Shown here one piece after another: positions 7,167-15,128 of a DNA stretch of 16,958 nucleotides. Positions within the stretch are counted from its first letter, which is position 1. Each line of letters opens with the position of its first letter. Source of the DNA: CAWDMN01 sp963803155 (lineage in GTDB: Bacteria; Acidobacteriota; Terriglobia; Versatilivoradales; Versatilivoraceae); assembly GCA_963803155.1 (NCBI GenBank), contig CAWDMN010000069.1:1-16958 (forward strand), read 5' to 3'. Position numbers and translations under genes: made by a program. Below the pieces are notes generated by a model. It did not search any database. It had not been told where the DNA came from and saw only the letters and a list, made by a program, of their open reading frames with translations.

Positions 7167-8441
7167 ATGAAATTTAGAAATTCCACTTGTCGCATTCGGC
7201 GCATGATCCGCTCTCATTTTTCGAAAATGCTCATCGGCTGGGGATTTCTGGCGCTGGCGCTTTTGGGGGCAGGTTGCTCCCGGCAGGCCGAACCTTCCAG
7301 CCAATCCAGAGGCCCGGGGGGAGCACCTCCAGTGCCTGTCACTACGGGAATCGTTGCACGGGAGAATATCCCCGTGATGCTCCAAGCTATCGGGAATGTG
7401 AATCCCATTTCCATTGTCTCAATCAAGGCACAAGTCAATGGCCAGCTTCAGAAGGTGCATTTTAGAGATGGGCAGGATGTTCACAAAGGAGATCTTCTAT
7501 TCAGCATCGATCCCCGTCCCTTTGAGGCCTCGCTTCGGCAGGCGGAATCTCAACTAGGCCGCGACCAAGCTTTATTGAAACAATATCAGGCAAACCTGGA
7601 AAGAGATCTGGTCCAGGCCAAATTGGCCAATACTCAATCAAAACGATATACGGAACTCAAAGTTCAAGGAGTCGTGGCCGCCGAGACGGCCGAACAATAC
7701 CAAATGAGCTCTGAAGCTCTGGCCGCCTCCGTTAGTGCGGACCAGGCTGCGATCGAGAATGCCCAAGCTCAAATTCGCGCCGATCAGGCCGCCGTGGACA
7801 GTGCCCGTCTCCAATTAGATTACTGCACCATTTATTCTCCCATCAACGGACGAACCGGAACGGTTGATGTCCGCGAAGGAAATTTGGTCAAAGCCAACGA
7901 TATTCCGATCCTGGTGGTCATCCATCAATTGGAACCCATTTATGTCAGTTTTGCCGTTCCCGAAAAATATCTTGCTGAGATCAAACAACAGATGAGCCGG
8001 GGCAAACTGCCGGTCCGGGCGGTCATTCCGGGGATGGAATCCTCCCCGGCGGAAGGTTCGCTTTCTTTTGTGGACAACAAAGTGGACGAAACGACTGGAA
8101 CCGTTCAACTCAAAGCAACTTTTGACAATTCACAACGTGCCCTTTGGCCGGGGCAATTCGTCAATGTCAATTTGCAGCTTTCCACTCTCGATAAGGCCAC
8201 GGTAGTGGATAGTCAAGTTGTCCAGACGGGTCAAAGCGGGGCATATGTATACGTGGTCAAGCCGGACCATACCGTGGAAATTCGACCAATCACGGTGCAG
8301 AGCACCGCCGGATCGAAGAGCGTCATTTCCAGGGGATTAAATCCCGGAGAACAAGTAGTCGTGGATGGCCAATTGCGGCTAGTCTCGGGCAGCCGAATTG
8401 AATCCAAGAACGCCCCATCATCCCAGGAGAAAGGCCGATGA
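7167..8441 (+). CDS. RND efflux periplasmic adaptor lipoprotein (MdtA/AcrA-like membrane-fusion protein)
   Basis: This protein bridges an inner-membrane RND pump and an outer-membrane channel. It has 424 residues. The N-terminus has a basic stretch, a hydrophobic segment (about 21-34) and a lipobox LGAGC with Cys37, so it should be a lipoprotein anchored in the inner membrane. Next come the first half of the lipoyl/barrel-sandwich domain (about 84-118, with VNGQLQKVHFRDGQDVHKGD), a long alpha-helical hairpin rich in Gln/Ala heptads (about 120-215), the second lipoyl half with YCTIYSPINGRTG, a beta-barrel and a membrane-proximal domain (SRGLNPGEQVVVDG). The ATG at 7167 has GGGAG 12 nt upstream; ATG 7203 would be equally compatible with the signal peptide but lacks a ribosome site. 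Its TGA overlaps the next gene's ATG by 4 bp, implying coupled translation. The substrate cannot be told from sequence. Confidence 0.94.
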   Translation: MKFRNSTCRIRRMIRSHFSKMLIGWGFLALALLGAGCSRQAEPSSQSRGPGGAPPVPVTTGIVARENIPVMLQAIGNVNPISIVSIKAQVNGQLQKVHFRDGQDVHKGDLLFSIDPRPFEASLRQAESQLGRDQALLKQYQANLERDLVQAKLANTQSKRYTELKVQGVVAAETAEQYQMSSEALAASVSADQAAIENAQAQIRADQAAVDSARLQLDYCTIYSPINGRTGTVDVREGNLVKANDIPILVVIHQLEPIYVSFAVPEKYLAEIKQQMSRGKLPVRAVIPGMESSPAEGSLSFVDNKVDETTGTVQLKATFDNSQRALWPGQFVNVNLQLSTLDKATVVDSQVVQTGQSGAYVYVVKPDHTVEIRPITVQSTAGSKSVISRGLNPGEQVVVDGQLRLVSGSRIESKNAPSSQEKGR

Positions 8442-11400
8442 ACATTCCCGAACTTTTCATTCGCCGCCCGATCATGACCACGCTGGTCATGCTGGGAATT
8501 CTATTCTTCGGAATCATGGGATATCTGCGGCTCCCGGTCAGCGACCTGCCCAATGTCGATTTTCCCACGATTCAAGTATCGGCGGGACTGCCTGGAGCAA
8601 GCCCGGAAACCATGGCTTCCGCCGTGGCCACTCCATTGGAAAAGCAGTTTTCCACGATTGCCGGCATCGATTCCATGAATTCCACAAGCGCCTTGGGAAG
8701 CACCAATATCACCATCCAATTCGCCCTGGATCGGAATATCGATGCCGCGGCACAAGATGTGCAGGCCGCCATTGCCGTAACGCAACGGCAACTTCCCACC
8801 GGCATGCCGAGCCCTCCCAGTTACCAAAAAGTGAATCCCGCGGATTCTCCGATTCTTTTTCTTGCTTTGGGATCCCCTACCCTGCCTCTTTCCACGGTGG
8901 ACGAGTATGGTCAAACCATGATGGCGCAACGAATCTCCATGGTCAGCGGAGTTGCCCAAGTCCAGGTTTATGGATCGCAAAAATTCGCGGTGAGAGTGCA
9001 GATGAATCCCCAAGCGTTGGCATCGCGCGGGATTGGACTTGATGAAGTGATGGATGCAATTCAAAACGGAAATGTGAATCTGCCCACGGGGACTCTGTTT
9101 GGCACTCAAAAAGCGTACACCGTGCAGGCCGACGGTCAATTGATGGACGCGGAGGACTACCGGCCCCTCATTGTGGCCTACCGCAATGGGTCGCCGATCC
9201 GTCTCGAGCAATTGGGCCGGATCATCAATAGCGTGCAAAACGACAAGGTCGCCGGCTGGTACAACGGAACCCGATCCGTTGTGATGGCCGTCCAGCGCCA
9301 ACCGGGAACCAACACGGTGGAAATCGTCAATCGGATCAAACAGCTCTTCCCCTCATTCCAGGCCCAACTTCCCGCTTCCGTCAAGTTGGATATTCTGTTT
9401 GATCGATCGGAGTCGATTCGCGATTCCATCTCCGACGTAAAATTTACTCTATTTCTGACCATCTGCCTGGTGGTCATGGTGATCTTCCTGTTTTTGCGAA
9501 ACCTCTCGGCGACCGTCATCCCGAGTCTCGCTCTCCCCATGTCAGTGGTCGGCACTTTTGCCGCCATGTACTTGCTGGGATACAGCCTGGACAATCTTTC
9601 CTTGATGGCTCTGACTCTCTCGGTGGGCTTCGTAGTGGATGACGCCATCGTGATGCTGGAAAATATCGTCCGGCACCAGGAAATGGGCGAGGGTTTCTTT
9701 GAAGCCGCACTCATAGGTTCCCGGGAAATTGGATTTACCATTCTCTCCATGACCCTGTCGTTGGCCGCCGTTTTTATCCCCGTACTTTTCATGGGGGGAA
9801 TATTGGGACGGCTGCTGCATGAATTTGCCGTCACCATTTCCGTGGCAATTCTGATTTCAGGATTCGTATCCTTAACGCTCACCCCCATGCTCTGCAGCCG
9901 TTTCATGCGAACTCACAGAGGCGAACGACATGGGATTTTTTACAATGCCATGGAAAAAGTCTTCCAGGGAATGTTGTCATTCTATCGAGTGACACTCAGC
10001 GGGGTCATGCATCACAAGAGAGTCACCTTGATCGCATCTCTGCTCTTGATCGTGATCACCGCAGGTATTTATATGATTACCCCCATGGGTTTCATCCCGA
10101 GCGAAGACATCTCACAAATCTCGATCACCACTGAGGCCGCCCAGGGGATTTCCTTTCAATCGATGAAGGAACACCAGTTGGCGCTTATGGGCATTGTGAT
10201 GAAAGACCCCAATGTGATGAACTTCATGTCCAGCGTCGGCGCGGGCGGCCCCAGTGCCGTGAGCAACAACGGACGCATGTTCATCCGCCTGACGCCCCGC
10301 GACCAGCGGAAATTGAGCGCGGACGAAGTCATCCAAAGCTTGCGTCCGAAATTGGCCGTTATTCCCGGCATCCGGGCTTTTCTGCAAAACCCCCCGCCCA
10401 TTCGTATTGGCGGACAGATGACCAAGAACCAGTATCAATACACGTTGCAGGGGACGGATTTGCAGGAGCTCTATCGGGTGACACCAATGCTGGAAGCACA
10501 GTTGCGAAAACTTTCAGGACTCCAGGACGTCACCAGCGAGCTGCAAATCTCGAGCCCTCAAATCATGGTGAATATCGACCGGGACAAGGCTTCGGCACTG
10601 GGGATCACGGCCAATCAAATCGAAGATACGCTGAACAGCGCCTACGGAGCCAGGCAGGTCTCCACCATCTACACTCAAACCAATCAGTATTATGTCATTC
10701 TGGAATTGCAGCCCGAGTACCAATTGAATCCCGAAGCTCTCTCCATGCTTTATGTGCGGTCCAAAGGCGGGCAGCTGGTCCCCTTAAATACGGTGGCGCG
10801 GCTCACTCCCCAGTTGGGGCCTCAGACCATTACTCATTTGGGGCAAATCCCCTCAGCGACCATCTCCTTCAACTTGAGGCCAGGGTTCGCCCTGGGAACC
10901 GCAGTCAACGAAATAGAACAGACAACCCGTCGGACTCTGCCCGACACCATCACCGGATCATTCCAAGGAACCGCCCAAGCGTTTCAGTCGTCCATCAAAG
11001 GACTGGGATTGCTGTTGTTGATGGCCATTGTGGTCATTTATATGGTCTTGGGAATTTTGTATGAAAGCTTTATTCATCCCCTCACAATTTTGTCGGGACT
11101 ACCTTCCGCCGGATTGGGAGCGCTTCTGACGCTGCTGTTGTTTCGCATCGAATTGAATCTCTATGCCTTTGTCGGAATCATCATGCTGGTGGGGATTGTC
11201 AAAAAGAATGCCATCATGATGATCGATTTCGCGATCGATGCCCAACGGAATCGTGGCAAAGCCCCCGCTGATGCCATTTATGAAGCTTCGTTGATCCGAT
11301 TCCGTCCGATCATGATGACCAGCATGGCCGCTTTGATGGGGACACTGCCGATTGCTTTGGGTTTCGGTGCGGGAGCCGAATCCCGGCGGCCGCTCGGATT

Positions 11401-11566
11401 GGCGGTAGTCGGCGGGTTGGTTGTTTCCCAATTGCTGACCCTTTACATTACGCCAGTGGTATATGTCTACTTGGATTCCTGGGGCGGCCATCTGAGACAT
11501 TTTTCGCTATTCCGCTCCTCGGCCAAAATCGAGACAACAATTGAAGAGGCAGCCCTGAAGAATTAG
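8438..11566 (+). CDS. RND-family multidrug efflux permease (HAE1, MdtB/MdtC-like)
   Basis: This is a proton-driven inner-membrane exporter of 1042 residues, the normal size for HAE1 pumps. It begins NIPELFIRRPIMTTL, the family's cytoplasmic helix plus TM1. The first porter domain has PNVDFPTIQVSAGLPGASPE. TM4 holds the proton-relay pair Asp401-Asp402 in GFVVDDAIVMLEN. The second half repeats the plan, with the relay lysine of TM10 near residue 922 in GIVKKNAIMMIDFA. This relay and the sequence around it resemble the MdtB/MdtC/MuxB branch more than the heavy-metal (CusA) branch, despite the nearby copper pump. Only one permease is present, so it probably works as a homotrimer. No outer-membrane TolC-like gene is next to it, so the channel must be encoded elsewhere. 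It overlaps the adaptor gene by 4 bp. Confidence 0.96.
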   Translation: MNIPELFIRRPIMTTLVMLGILFFGIMGYLRLPVSDLPNVDFPTIQVSAGLPGASPETMASAVATPLEKQFSTIAGIDSMNSTSALGSTNITIQFALDRNIDAAAQDVQAAIAVTQRQLPTGMPSPPSYQKVNPADSPILFLALGSPTLPLSTVDEYGQTMMAQRISMVSGVAQVQVYGSQKFAVRVQMNPQALASRGIGLDEVMDAIQNGNVNLPTGTLFGTQKAYTVQADGQLMDAEDYRPLIVAYRNGSPIRLEQLGRIINSVQNDKVAGWYNGTRSVVMAVQRQPGTNTVEIVNRIKQLFPSFQAQLPASVKLDILFDRSESIRDSISDVKFTLFLTICLVVMVIFLFLRNLSATVIPSLALPMSVVGTFAAMYLLGYSLDNLSLMALTLSVGFVVDDAIVMLENIVRHQEMGEGFFEAALIGSREIGFTILSMTLSLAAVFIPVLFMGGILGRLLHEFAVTISVAILISGFVSLTLTPMLCSRFMRTHRGERHGIFYNAMEKVFQGMLSFYRVTLSGVMHHKRVTLIASLLLIVITAGIYMITPMGFIPSEDISQISITTEAAQGISFQSMKEHQLALMGIVMKDPNVMNFMSSVGAGGPSAVSNNGRMFIRLTPRDQRKLSADEVIQSLRPKLAVIPGIRAFLQNPPPIRIGGQMTKNQYQYTLQGTDLQELYRVTPMLEAQLRKLSGLQDVTSELQISSPQIMVNIDRDKASALGITANQIEDTLNSAYGARQVSTIYTQTNQYYVILELQPEYQLNPEALSMLYVRSKGGQLVPLNTVARLTPQLGPQTITHLGQIPSATISFNLRPGFALGTAVNEIEQTTRRTLPDTITGSFQGTAQAFQSSIKGLGLLLLMAIVVIYMVLGILYESFIHPLTILSGLPSAGLGALLTLLLFRIELNLYAFVGIIMLVGIVKKNAIMMIDFAIDAQRNRGKAPADAIYEASLIRFRPIMMTSMAALMGTLPIALGFGAGAESRRPLGLAVVGGLVVSQLLTLYITPVVYVYLDSWGGHLRHFSLFRSSAKIETTIEEAALKN

Positions 11567-11591
11567 AATTTAGATTCCCTTCAATGATCCC

Positions 11592-12200
11592 ATGGATGAA
11601 GATTTCTCAAGACTCTTGGATACCCTCTCACGGCGGCTACCACAGCGGCAGCCGCAAAAACTCCCTCTGAAAAATTACGGCAGAGCGGCCATCCTTATGC
11701 CTATTTGCCATCATTGCAGTGAACCTTCCTTCCTCCTGACCGAGCGAACCCACGAGGTAGAAACTCACAAGGGACAAATCTCATTCCCGGGGGGCGTCAT
11801 GGACCCCGAAGATTCATCGCTTGCGGCCACAGCCCTGCGGGAAACCTGGGAGGAGATTGGCTTGCCCGCGCGGCAGATTCGTCTCTTGGGAGAATTTGAC
11901 GACTACTTATCCGTCACGGGTTTGATAGTGACTCCTTTCGTCGCTGTCATCGACCTTTCCTCTCCCCTAATTCCCAATCCACGCGAAGTCGCAGAGATTC
12001 TTACCGTTCCTTTCAGCGATTTCAGCAGTGACCATCTCCTCCGCACGGAAATGCGCCAGCGGTTCGATCACGAAGAACCAGTATATTTTTATGATTGCCA
12101 TGGGAAAATCGTGTGGGGCCTGACAGCGCGAATCATCAGGGATTTCCTCGGCTGGCTAGCGTCAGCGCCTGGGGATGAAACATTGTTCCGCCACCAATGA
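11592..12200 (+). CDS. Nudix hydrolase, CoA pyrophosphatase type (NudL-like)
   Basis: This 202-residue protein is predicted to cleave CoA or its oxidised/acyl forms to phosphopantetheine and adenosine 3',5'-bisphosphate. The Nudix box is GGVMDPEDSSLAATALRE followed by TWEEIGL; RE and EE give the metal-binding acids. The spacing between the glycines and RE is one residue longer than in MutT, as in E. coli NudL. The preceding LTERTHEVETHKGQISFPGG matches the NudL/NUDT7 signature (UPF0035). The start ATG at 11592 lies 25 nt after the RND stop with no clear ribosome site, so expression may depend on read-through from the efflux genes. The last eight codons and stop are repeated as a degenerate copy at 12419-12445. 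Confidence 0.9.
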   Translation: MDEDFSRLLDTLSRRLPQRQPQKLPLKNYGRAAILMPICHHCSEPSFLLTERTHEVETHKGQISFPGGVMDPEDSSLAATALRETWEEIGLPARQIRLLGEFDDYLSVTGLIVTPFVAVIDLSSPLIPNPREVAEILTVPFSDFSSDHLLRTEMRQRFDHEEPVYFYDCHGKIVWGLTARIIRDFLGWLASAPGDETLFRHQ

Positions 12201-12473
12201 ATATCGGACTGCCATTGGGCAAACGGGAGGAGCCGCTCATGCCAGCGCAGCTGGCTCAACAAGACAATGAAAATGGACATCGAAGGTGGGAGACGCGCGA
12301 GTGTGACGAAGTCATCCTTCGCGCGTCGCATTGTCAGCCCAGTCAACCTAGCCAGCGCGCACAGAGTGCCCGCTCCACCTTCGCCTAGCTGGAATTTTTT
12401 GGGGAGGATATTTACCATGACGAACCATTGTTCCACTGCCAATGAAAATTGGTTTGCCATCGGGCAAACGAGA
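12174..12473 (+). repeat. Direct repeat pair of 55 bp containing the Nudix gene's tail
   Basis: Positions 12174-12228 and 12419-12473 match at about 44 of 55 bases with no gaps, 245 bp apart. The first copy covers the last codons of the Nudix gene and its stop (DETLFRHQ-stop). The second still reads DEPLFHCQ-stop. Both include small hairpins of TGCC/GGCA type around 12210-12222 and 12454-12466. Between them lies copy 2 of the dispersed repeat. An old duplication or insertion with flanking duplication is likely. Confidence 0.7.
12283..12381 (-). repeat. Dispersed palindromic repeat, copy 2
   Basis: Read on the minus strand this begins AAGGTGGAGCGGGC (12381-12368) and ends in CCCACCTT (12290-12283), so the ends are inverted repeats. 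It aligns to copy 1 at 4178-4256 with an extra 14 or so bases in the middle. The interior contains a hairpin with arms GACGCGCGA and TCGCGCGTC (about 12292-12328). Confidence 0.65.
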
Positions 12474-12491
12474 TGAAAATATTCACCAAAT

Positions 12492-12511
12492 GGACGCGTG
12501 AGCGTCCTTTT
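12492..12511 (+). terminator. Hairpin with short T-run downstream of the Nudix gene
   Basis: GGACGC (12492-12497), loop GTGA, GCGTCC (12502-12507), then four T. It could terminate rightward transcripts about 290 bases past the Nudix stop. With only six stem pairs and four T it may be weak, or may simply be a palindromic repeat unit. Confidence 0.4.
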
Positions 12512-12552
12512 GACGGTAGCCGTGGATTTCAATCCACGAATCCGCCGCGTCA
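12511..12552. repeat. Nested palindrome (cruciform-type) near the gpsA end
   Basis: The core CGTGGATT (12521-12528) and AATCCACG (12531-12538) is a perfect 8-bp stem with a 2-nt loop. Outer arms TGACG (12511-12515) and CGTCA (12548-12552) pair around it. It lies in the stretch downstream of both the Nudix gene and the oppositely oriented gpsA gene. I recall similar GTAGCC-plus-palindrome repeats from verrucomicrobial genomes, unverified. Confidence 0.55.
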
Positions 12553-12603
12553 GAACGAATCGTTGCGTCGCACGGCAACCTGCCAAAAATTTGTTGCTCC
12601 CGC

Positions 12604-13602
12604 TTATTCCTCACGCAACGGGCGTTCCATCAAATCCCGTATCGCCTCGCGCGGATCCTTATTTTGATTAATCACCAAATCCATTTGTTCCGTAATGGGC
12701 ATCTCCAGAGAGTGCTTTCCGGCCAATTCCAAGGTGGCATGAGTTGTCATCACTCCTTCCGCCACCATCCGCATCCCGCCCATGATTTCCGACAATTTCT
12801 TCCCCTCTCCAATTTGAACTCCCACGGAGCGGTTGCGGCTCAAAGCGCCCGTGCAGGTCAAAACCAAATCCCCCATGCCCGCCAAGCCGGCCAGAGTCTC
12901 GCGCTTCCCGCCGCATGCCACCGCCAAACGGGTCATTTCAGCCAATCCGCGTGTAATTAAAGCGGCAACAGTGTTATTACCGAAACCCAGCCCATGGCAA
13001 ATACCGGCAGAGATTGCAATGACATTCTTGACGGCTCCCCCCAACTCCACGCCAATGACGTCAGAATTAGTATAGAGTCGCAGCGTTGGACCAGAAAAGT
13101 TTTTTTGAACGATTTCAGCCGCCTCAGCATCCCTGCTTGCCACCACAACGGCGGTAGGATCACCGCGTACTACTTCTTTGGCAAAAGAGGGTCCGGAAAT
13201 CACGGCAATCCTTGGATTAAGGGATAATGGCAATTCTTGTTCGAGGATTTCCGAGACTCGGCGGTAGGTAGTGAGTTCCAACCCCTTCGTGGCACTCAGG
13301 AAAATCATTCCTGGCCTGAGAAAAGGGATCATCTCCTTAAACACACTCCGGCAATGTTGCGCTGGAATCACGGTAACCACGATCTCAGCATTCGCCAGAC
13401 ACTCTTCCATGGAGTGAGAGGCCTGCACGGAGGTGGGGAAAACCGCACCTGGAAGATAGAGGGAATTCCGGCGCCCGTAATTGATTTCAGCCGCCAAATC
13501 GGGCTCAAAGGTCCAGAGCCGGATTTGATGCCCACTCTTCCCCAAAATAATGGCAAGGGAGCTCCCCCAACTTCCTGCCCCGATCAAAGCGATCATACTC
13601 AT
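12604..13602 (-). CDS. gpsA: Glycerol-3-phosphate dehydrogenase [NAD(P)+] GpsA
   Basis: GpsA reduces dihydroxyacetone phosphate to sn-glycerol 3-phosphate, the backbone for phospholipid synthesis, in the cytosol. The 332-residue product has the Rossmann dinucleotide motif GAGSWG (8-13), SATKGLE (103-109, conserved Lys106), SGPSFAKEV (136-144), the catalytic Lys192 in GGAVKNV, GFGNNT (206-211) and GMGDL (242-246). The ATG at 13602 has an excellent ribosome site, GGAGG (complement of 13611-13615), 8 nt away, and overlaps the plsY stop by 4 bp (ATGA). PlsY consumes glycerol 3-phosphate, so the two coupled genes encode successive steps. No clear terminator follows. Confidence 0.97.
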   Translation of the reverse strand: MSMIALIGAGSWGSSLAIILGKSGHQIRLWTFEPDLAAEINYGRRNSLYLPGAVFPTSVQASHSMEECLANAEIVVTVIPAQHCRSVFKEMIPFLRPGMIFLSATKGLELTTYRRVSEILEQELPLSLNPRIAVISGPSFAKEVVRGDPTAVVVASRDAEAAEIVQKNFSGPTLRLYTNSDVIGVELGGAVKNVIAISAGICHGLGFGNNTVAALITRGLAEMTRLAVACGGKRETLAGLAGMGDLVLTCTGALSRNRSVGVQIGEGKKLSEIMGGMRMVAEGVMTTHATLELAGKHSLEMPITEQMDLVINQNKDPREAIRDLMERPLREE

Positions 13603-14222
13603 GACTTACCACCTCCAAAGCGCCGTTCCTCTCCTTGAACCAATCGTTGGAGGTTTTTAGAATGTCTCAAGACTATTAGGATGCAGCAAAAGACTGCCCC
13701 TTCCAAGATGCAGGTATGACCGCGATCATAGCGGACTACCAAGAAGTAATAAAAAATCGGGAAAAAAACCGCGGCCAGAATGGACCCCAAGGAAACATAT
13801 CTCGTCAGAATGACTACCCCGGCAAAAATCAAGACCACGCTTAGCGCCGCCCAGGGAGCCAGAACTAAGAAAACGCCAAGACCGGTGGCGACTCCCTTGC
13901 CCCCTTTAAATTTCAGATAGACCGGGAACATATGCGCCAGCAGGGCGATAACCGCAGCCAAGCCCACCACTCGGGGATCATTATGGGATAGATATTGGGC
14001 CGCCAAAATGGCCACAGCCCCTTTCAGAGTATCCAAGAGCAGTGTCAGTAGACCCGCCACCTTTCCCCCGGTGCGCAGCACGTTGGTGGCTCCGATGTTC
14101 CCACTGCCCACATTCCTCACATCCATGTCTTTTTGGAAACGAACAATCAAATACCCGAAAGGGATTGCACATGCCAAATAGACGGCTAAAAAGATCAACA
14201 GATTGGTGACAGAAAAGAACAT
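13599..14222 (-). CDS. plsY: Glycerol-3-phosphate acyltransferase PlsY
   Basis: PlsY is an inner-membrane enzyme that moves an acyl group from acyl-phosphate to position 1 of glycerol 3-phosphate, giving lysophosphatidic acid. The 207-residue protein has several membrane helices and the three family motifs: GSGNIGATNVLR (39-50), HMFPVYLKFKGGKGVAT (97-113) and SLGS (144-147). The C-terminal HSKNLQRLVQGEERRFG is typical. The partner PlsX, which makes acyl-phosphate, is not in the window. ATG 14222 has GAGGA about 8 nt upstream. gpsA is translationally coupled downstream. Confidence 0.96.
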   Translation of the reverse strand: MFFSVTNLLIFLAVYLACAIPFGYLIVRFQKDMDVRNVGSGNIGATNVLRTGGKVAGLLTLLLDTLKGAVAILAAQYLSHNDPRVVGLAAVIALLAHMFPVYLKFKGGKGVATGLGVFLVLAPWAALSVVLIFAGVVILTRYVSLGSILAAVFFPIFYYFLVVRYDRGHTCILEGAVFCCILIVLRHSKNLQRLVQGEERRFGGGKS

Positions 14223-14535
14223 CCTGGTTCCTCGCAGATCAAGCGGAAAAATGACATTTCATACAAGCGCGCTGGGGCAAAAAGCATGAGTAGCAAAACT
14301 CAGAAGTCAACAATGTATCTCGATCTTTGTGAGTCCGGAGGCGGTTTCAAACCTGCTTGGGTATTTCATTATAGCCGGGATGCAATCGCATAAAATCGCA
14401 ACCGTTCAGGGGGGGGCTGAACCCGAAGGGTTCCCCCCTAAACGGTTGCATAAAATCTCAATTCACCTGGGCAGGAAGTATGAGAGATTGTCTCCTAGAG
14501 TTCCTGAGCACGAGTTCCATCATCCAATCGGATGA
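14223..14535. other. Spacer between plsY and cinA fragment
   Basis: This stretch of about 310 bases has no supported gene. Its main content is the 52-bp palindrome with flanking 8-bp direct repeats (14390-14457). I did not find a convincing promoter for plsY. A minus-strand TTGACT occurs in the part near plsY without a good -10 at standard spacing. Confidence 0.5.
14390..14457. mobile_element. 52-bp palindromic mini-element with 8-bp flanking direct repeats
   Basis: The element runs 14398-14449. Terminal arms GCAACCGTT (14398-14406) and AACGGTTGC (14441-14449) are perfect 9-bp inverted repeats. Inside, a G8 tract faces a C6 tract, and the tip is GAACCC-GAA-GGGTTC (14419-14433). The element is flanked directly by ATAAAATC on both sides (14390-14397 and 14450-14457), exactly as a target-site duplication would be. 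A partial relative is at 2121-2149. It is too small to encode anything. If mobile it is a non-autonomous MITE/REP-like unit; alternatively it is a structured RNA hairpin. Confidence 0.6.
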
Positions 14536-15063
14536 TCACAGCAATTTTCTACGAATCATGTCCAGAGCCATCTGTGAGGCAAAGCGGCGGATTCGCCCCC
14601 GATCGCCGTTGAAACGGTATTCCTGACAATCGATTTGAGCATCGGAGGAAAGCGCGATGTAGACAAGCCCCACCGGTTTTTCCACGCTCCCCCCCGTTGG
14701 ACCGGCAATGCCGGTTACTCCCAATCCCAGCGACGCCCCAGATTTCAGGCGAACCCCTTCCGCTAACCCCTTCGCCACCTCCGGACTCACTGTTCCCGCC
14801 ATTTCAATGAGCAAGGGCGGTATTTGCGCCAAATCGGTTTTGGAACGGTTGCTATAACATGTCAAACCGCAAAGAAAATATTGGGAACTCCCGGGAACGC
14901 TGGTTAATCGTTGGGAAATTAATCCTCCCGTACAGCTCTCCGCGACCGCGAGCGTTTTCTGACGCATGAGCAAATAATAGCCGATGATTTGCTCCAAGGA
15001 CTCATCCCCTCGGGAAAAAATATAATCCCCCAACTGAAATTCCACTTGGTCGGCAAGTTCCAC
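14536..15063 (-). CDS. CinA-family nicotinamide-nucleotide amidase, N-terminal domain missing
   Basis: The 175-residue frame from GTG 15063 carries the whole CinA C-terminal (PncC) domain, which deamidates nicotinamide mononucleotide to nicotinate mononucleotide for NAD salvage. The nucleophile motif AESCTGG is at 41-47, with Lys75 and GVTGIAGPTGG (115-125). Full CinA also has an N-terminal MoCF-like domain of about 240 residues. Upstream of the GTG the frame stays open and still reads as CinA linker (GEIHVHLIGRGKNEEEARR, then LGDYIFSRGDESLE) up to about 15138. It then loses similarity, and a stop follows near 15208. So this is the 3' half of a cinA cut off by a junction at about 15130-15145. 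Whether GTG 15063 is ever used is unknown; its ribosome site is weak. The product alone would match stand-alone PncC in size. It lies upstream of plsY-gpsA on the same strand. Confidence 0.85.
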   Translation of the reverse strand: MELADQVEFQLGDYIFSRGDESLEQIIGYYLLMRQKTLAVAESCTGGLISQRLTSVPGSSQYFLCGLTCYSNRSKTDLAQIPPLLIEMAGTVSPEVAKGLAEGVRLKSGASLGLGVTGIAGPTGGSVEKPVGLVYIALSSDAQIDCQEYRFNGDRGRIRRFASQMALDMIRRKLL

Positions 15064-15128
15064 GGTAATACGCCGTGCTTCCTCTTCGTTTTTTCCCCGC
15101 CCGATCAGATGAACGTGTATTTCACCCG

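Noticed and set aside
9178..9906. 242-codon minus-strand frame opposite the RND pump
   Set aside because: Lies wholly inside a well-supported RND gene and has the low-complexity composition of an antisense shadow.
12089..12586. 165-codon minus-strand frame after the Nudix gene
   Set aside because: It runs over the 3' end of the Nudix gene, the dispersed repeat, the direct duplication and the palindromes. It has no family resemblance and no ribosome site, so it is best explained as chance openness in repeats.
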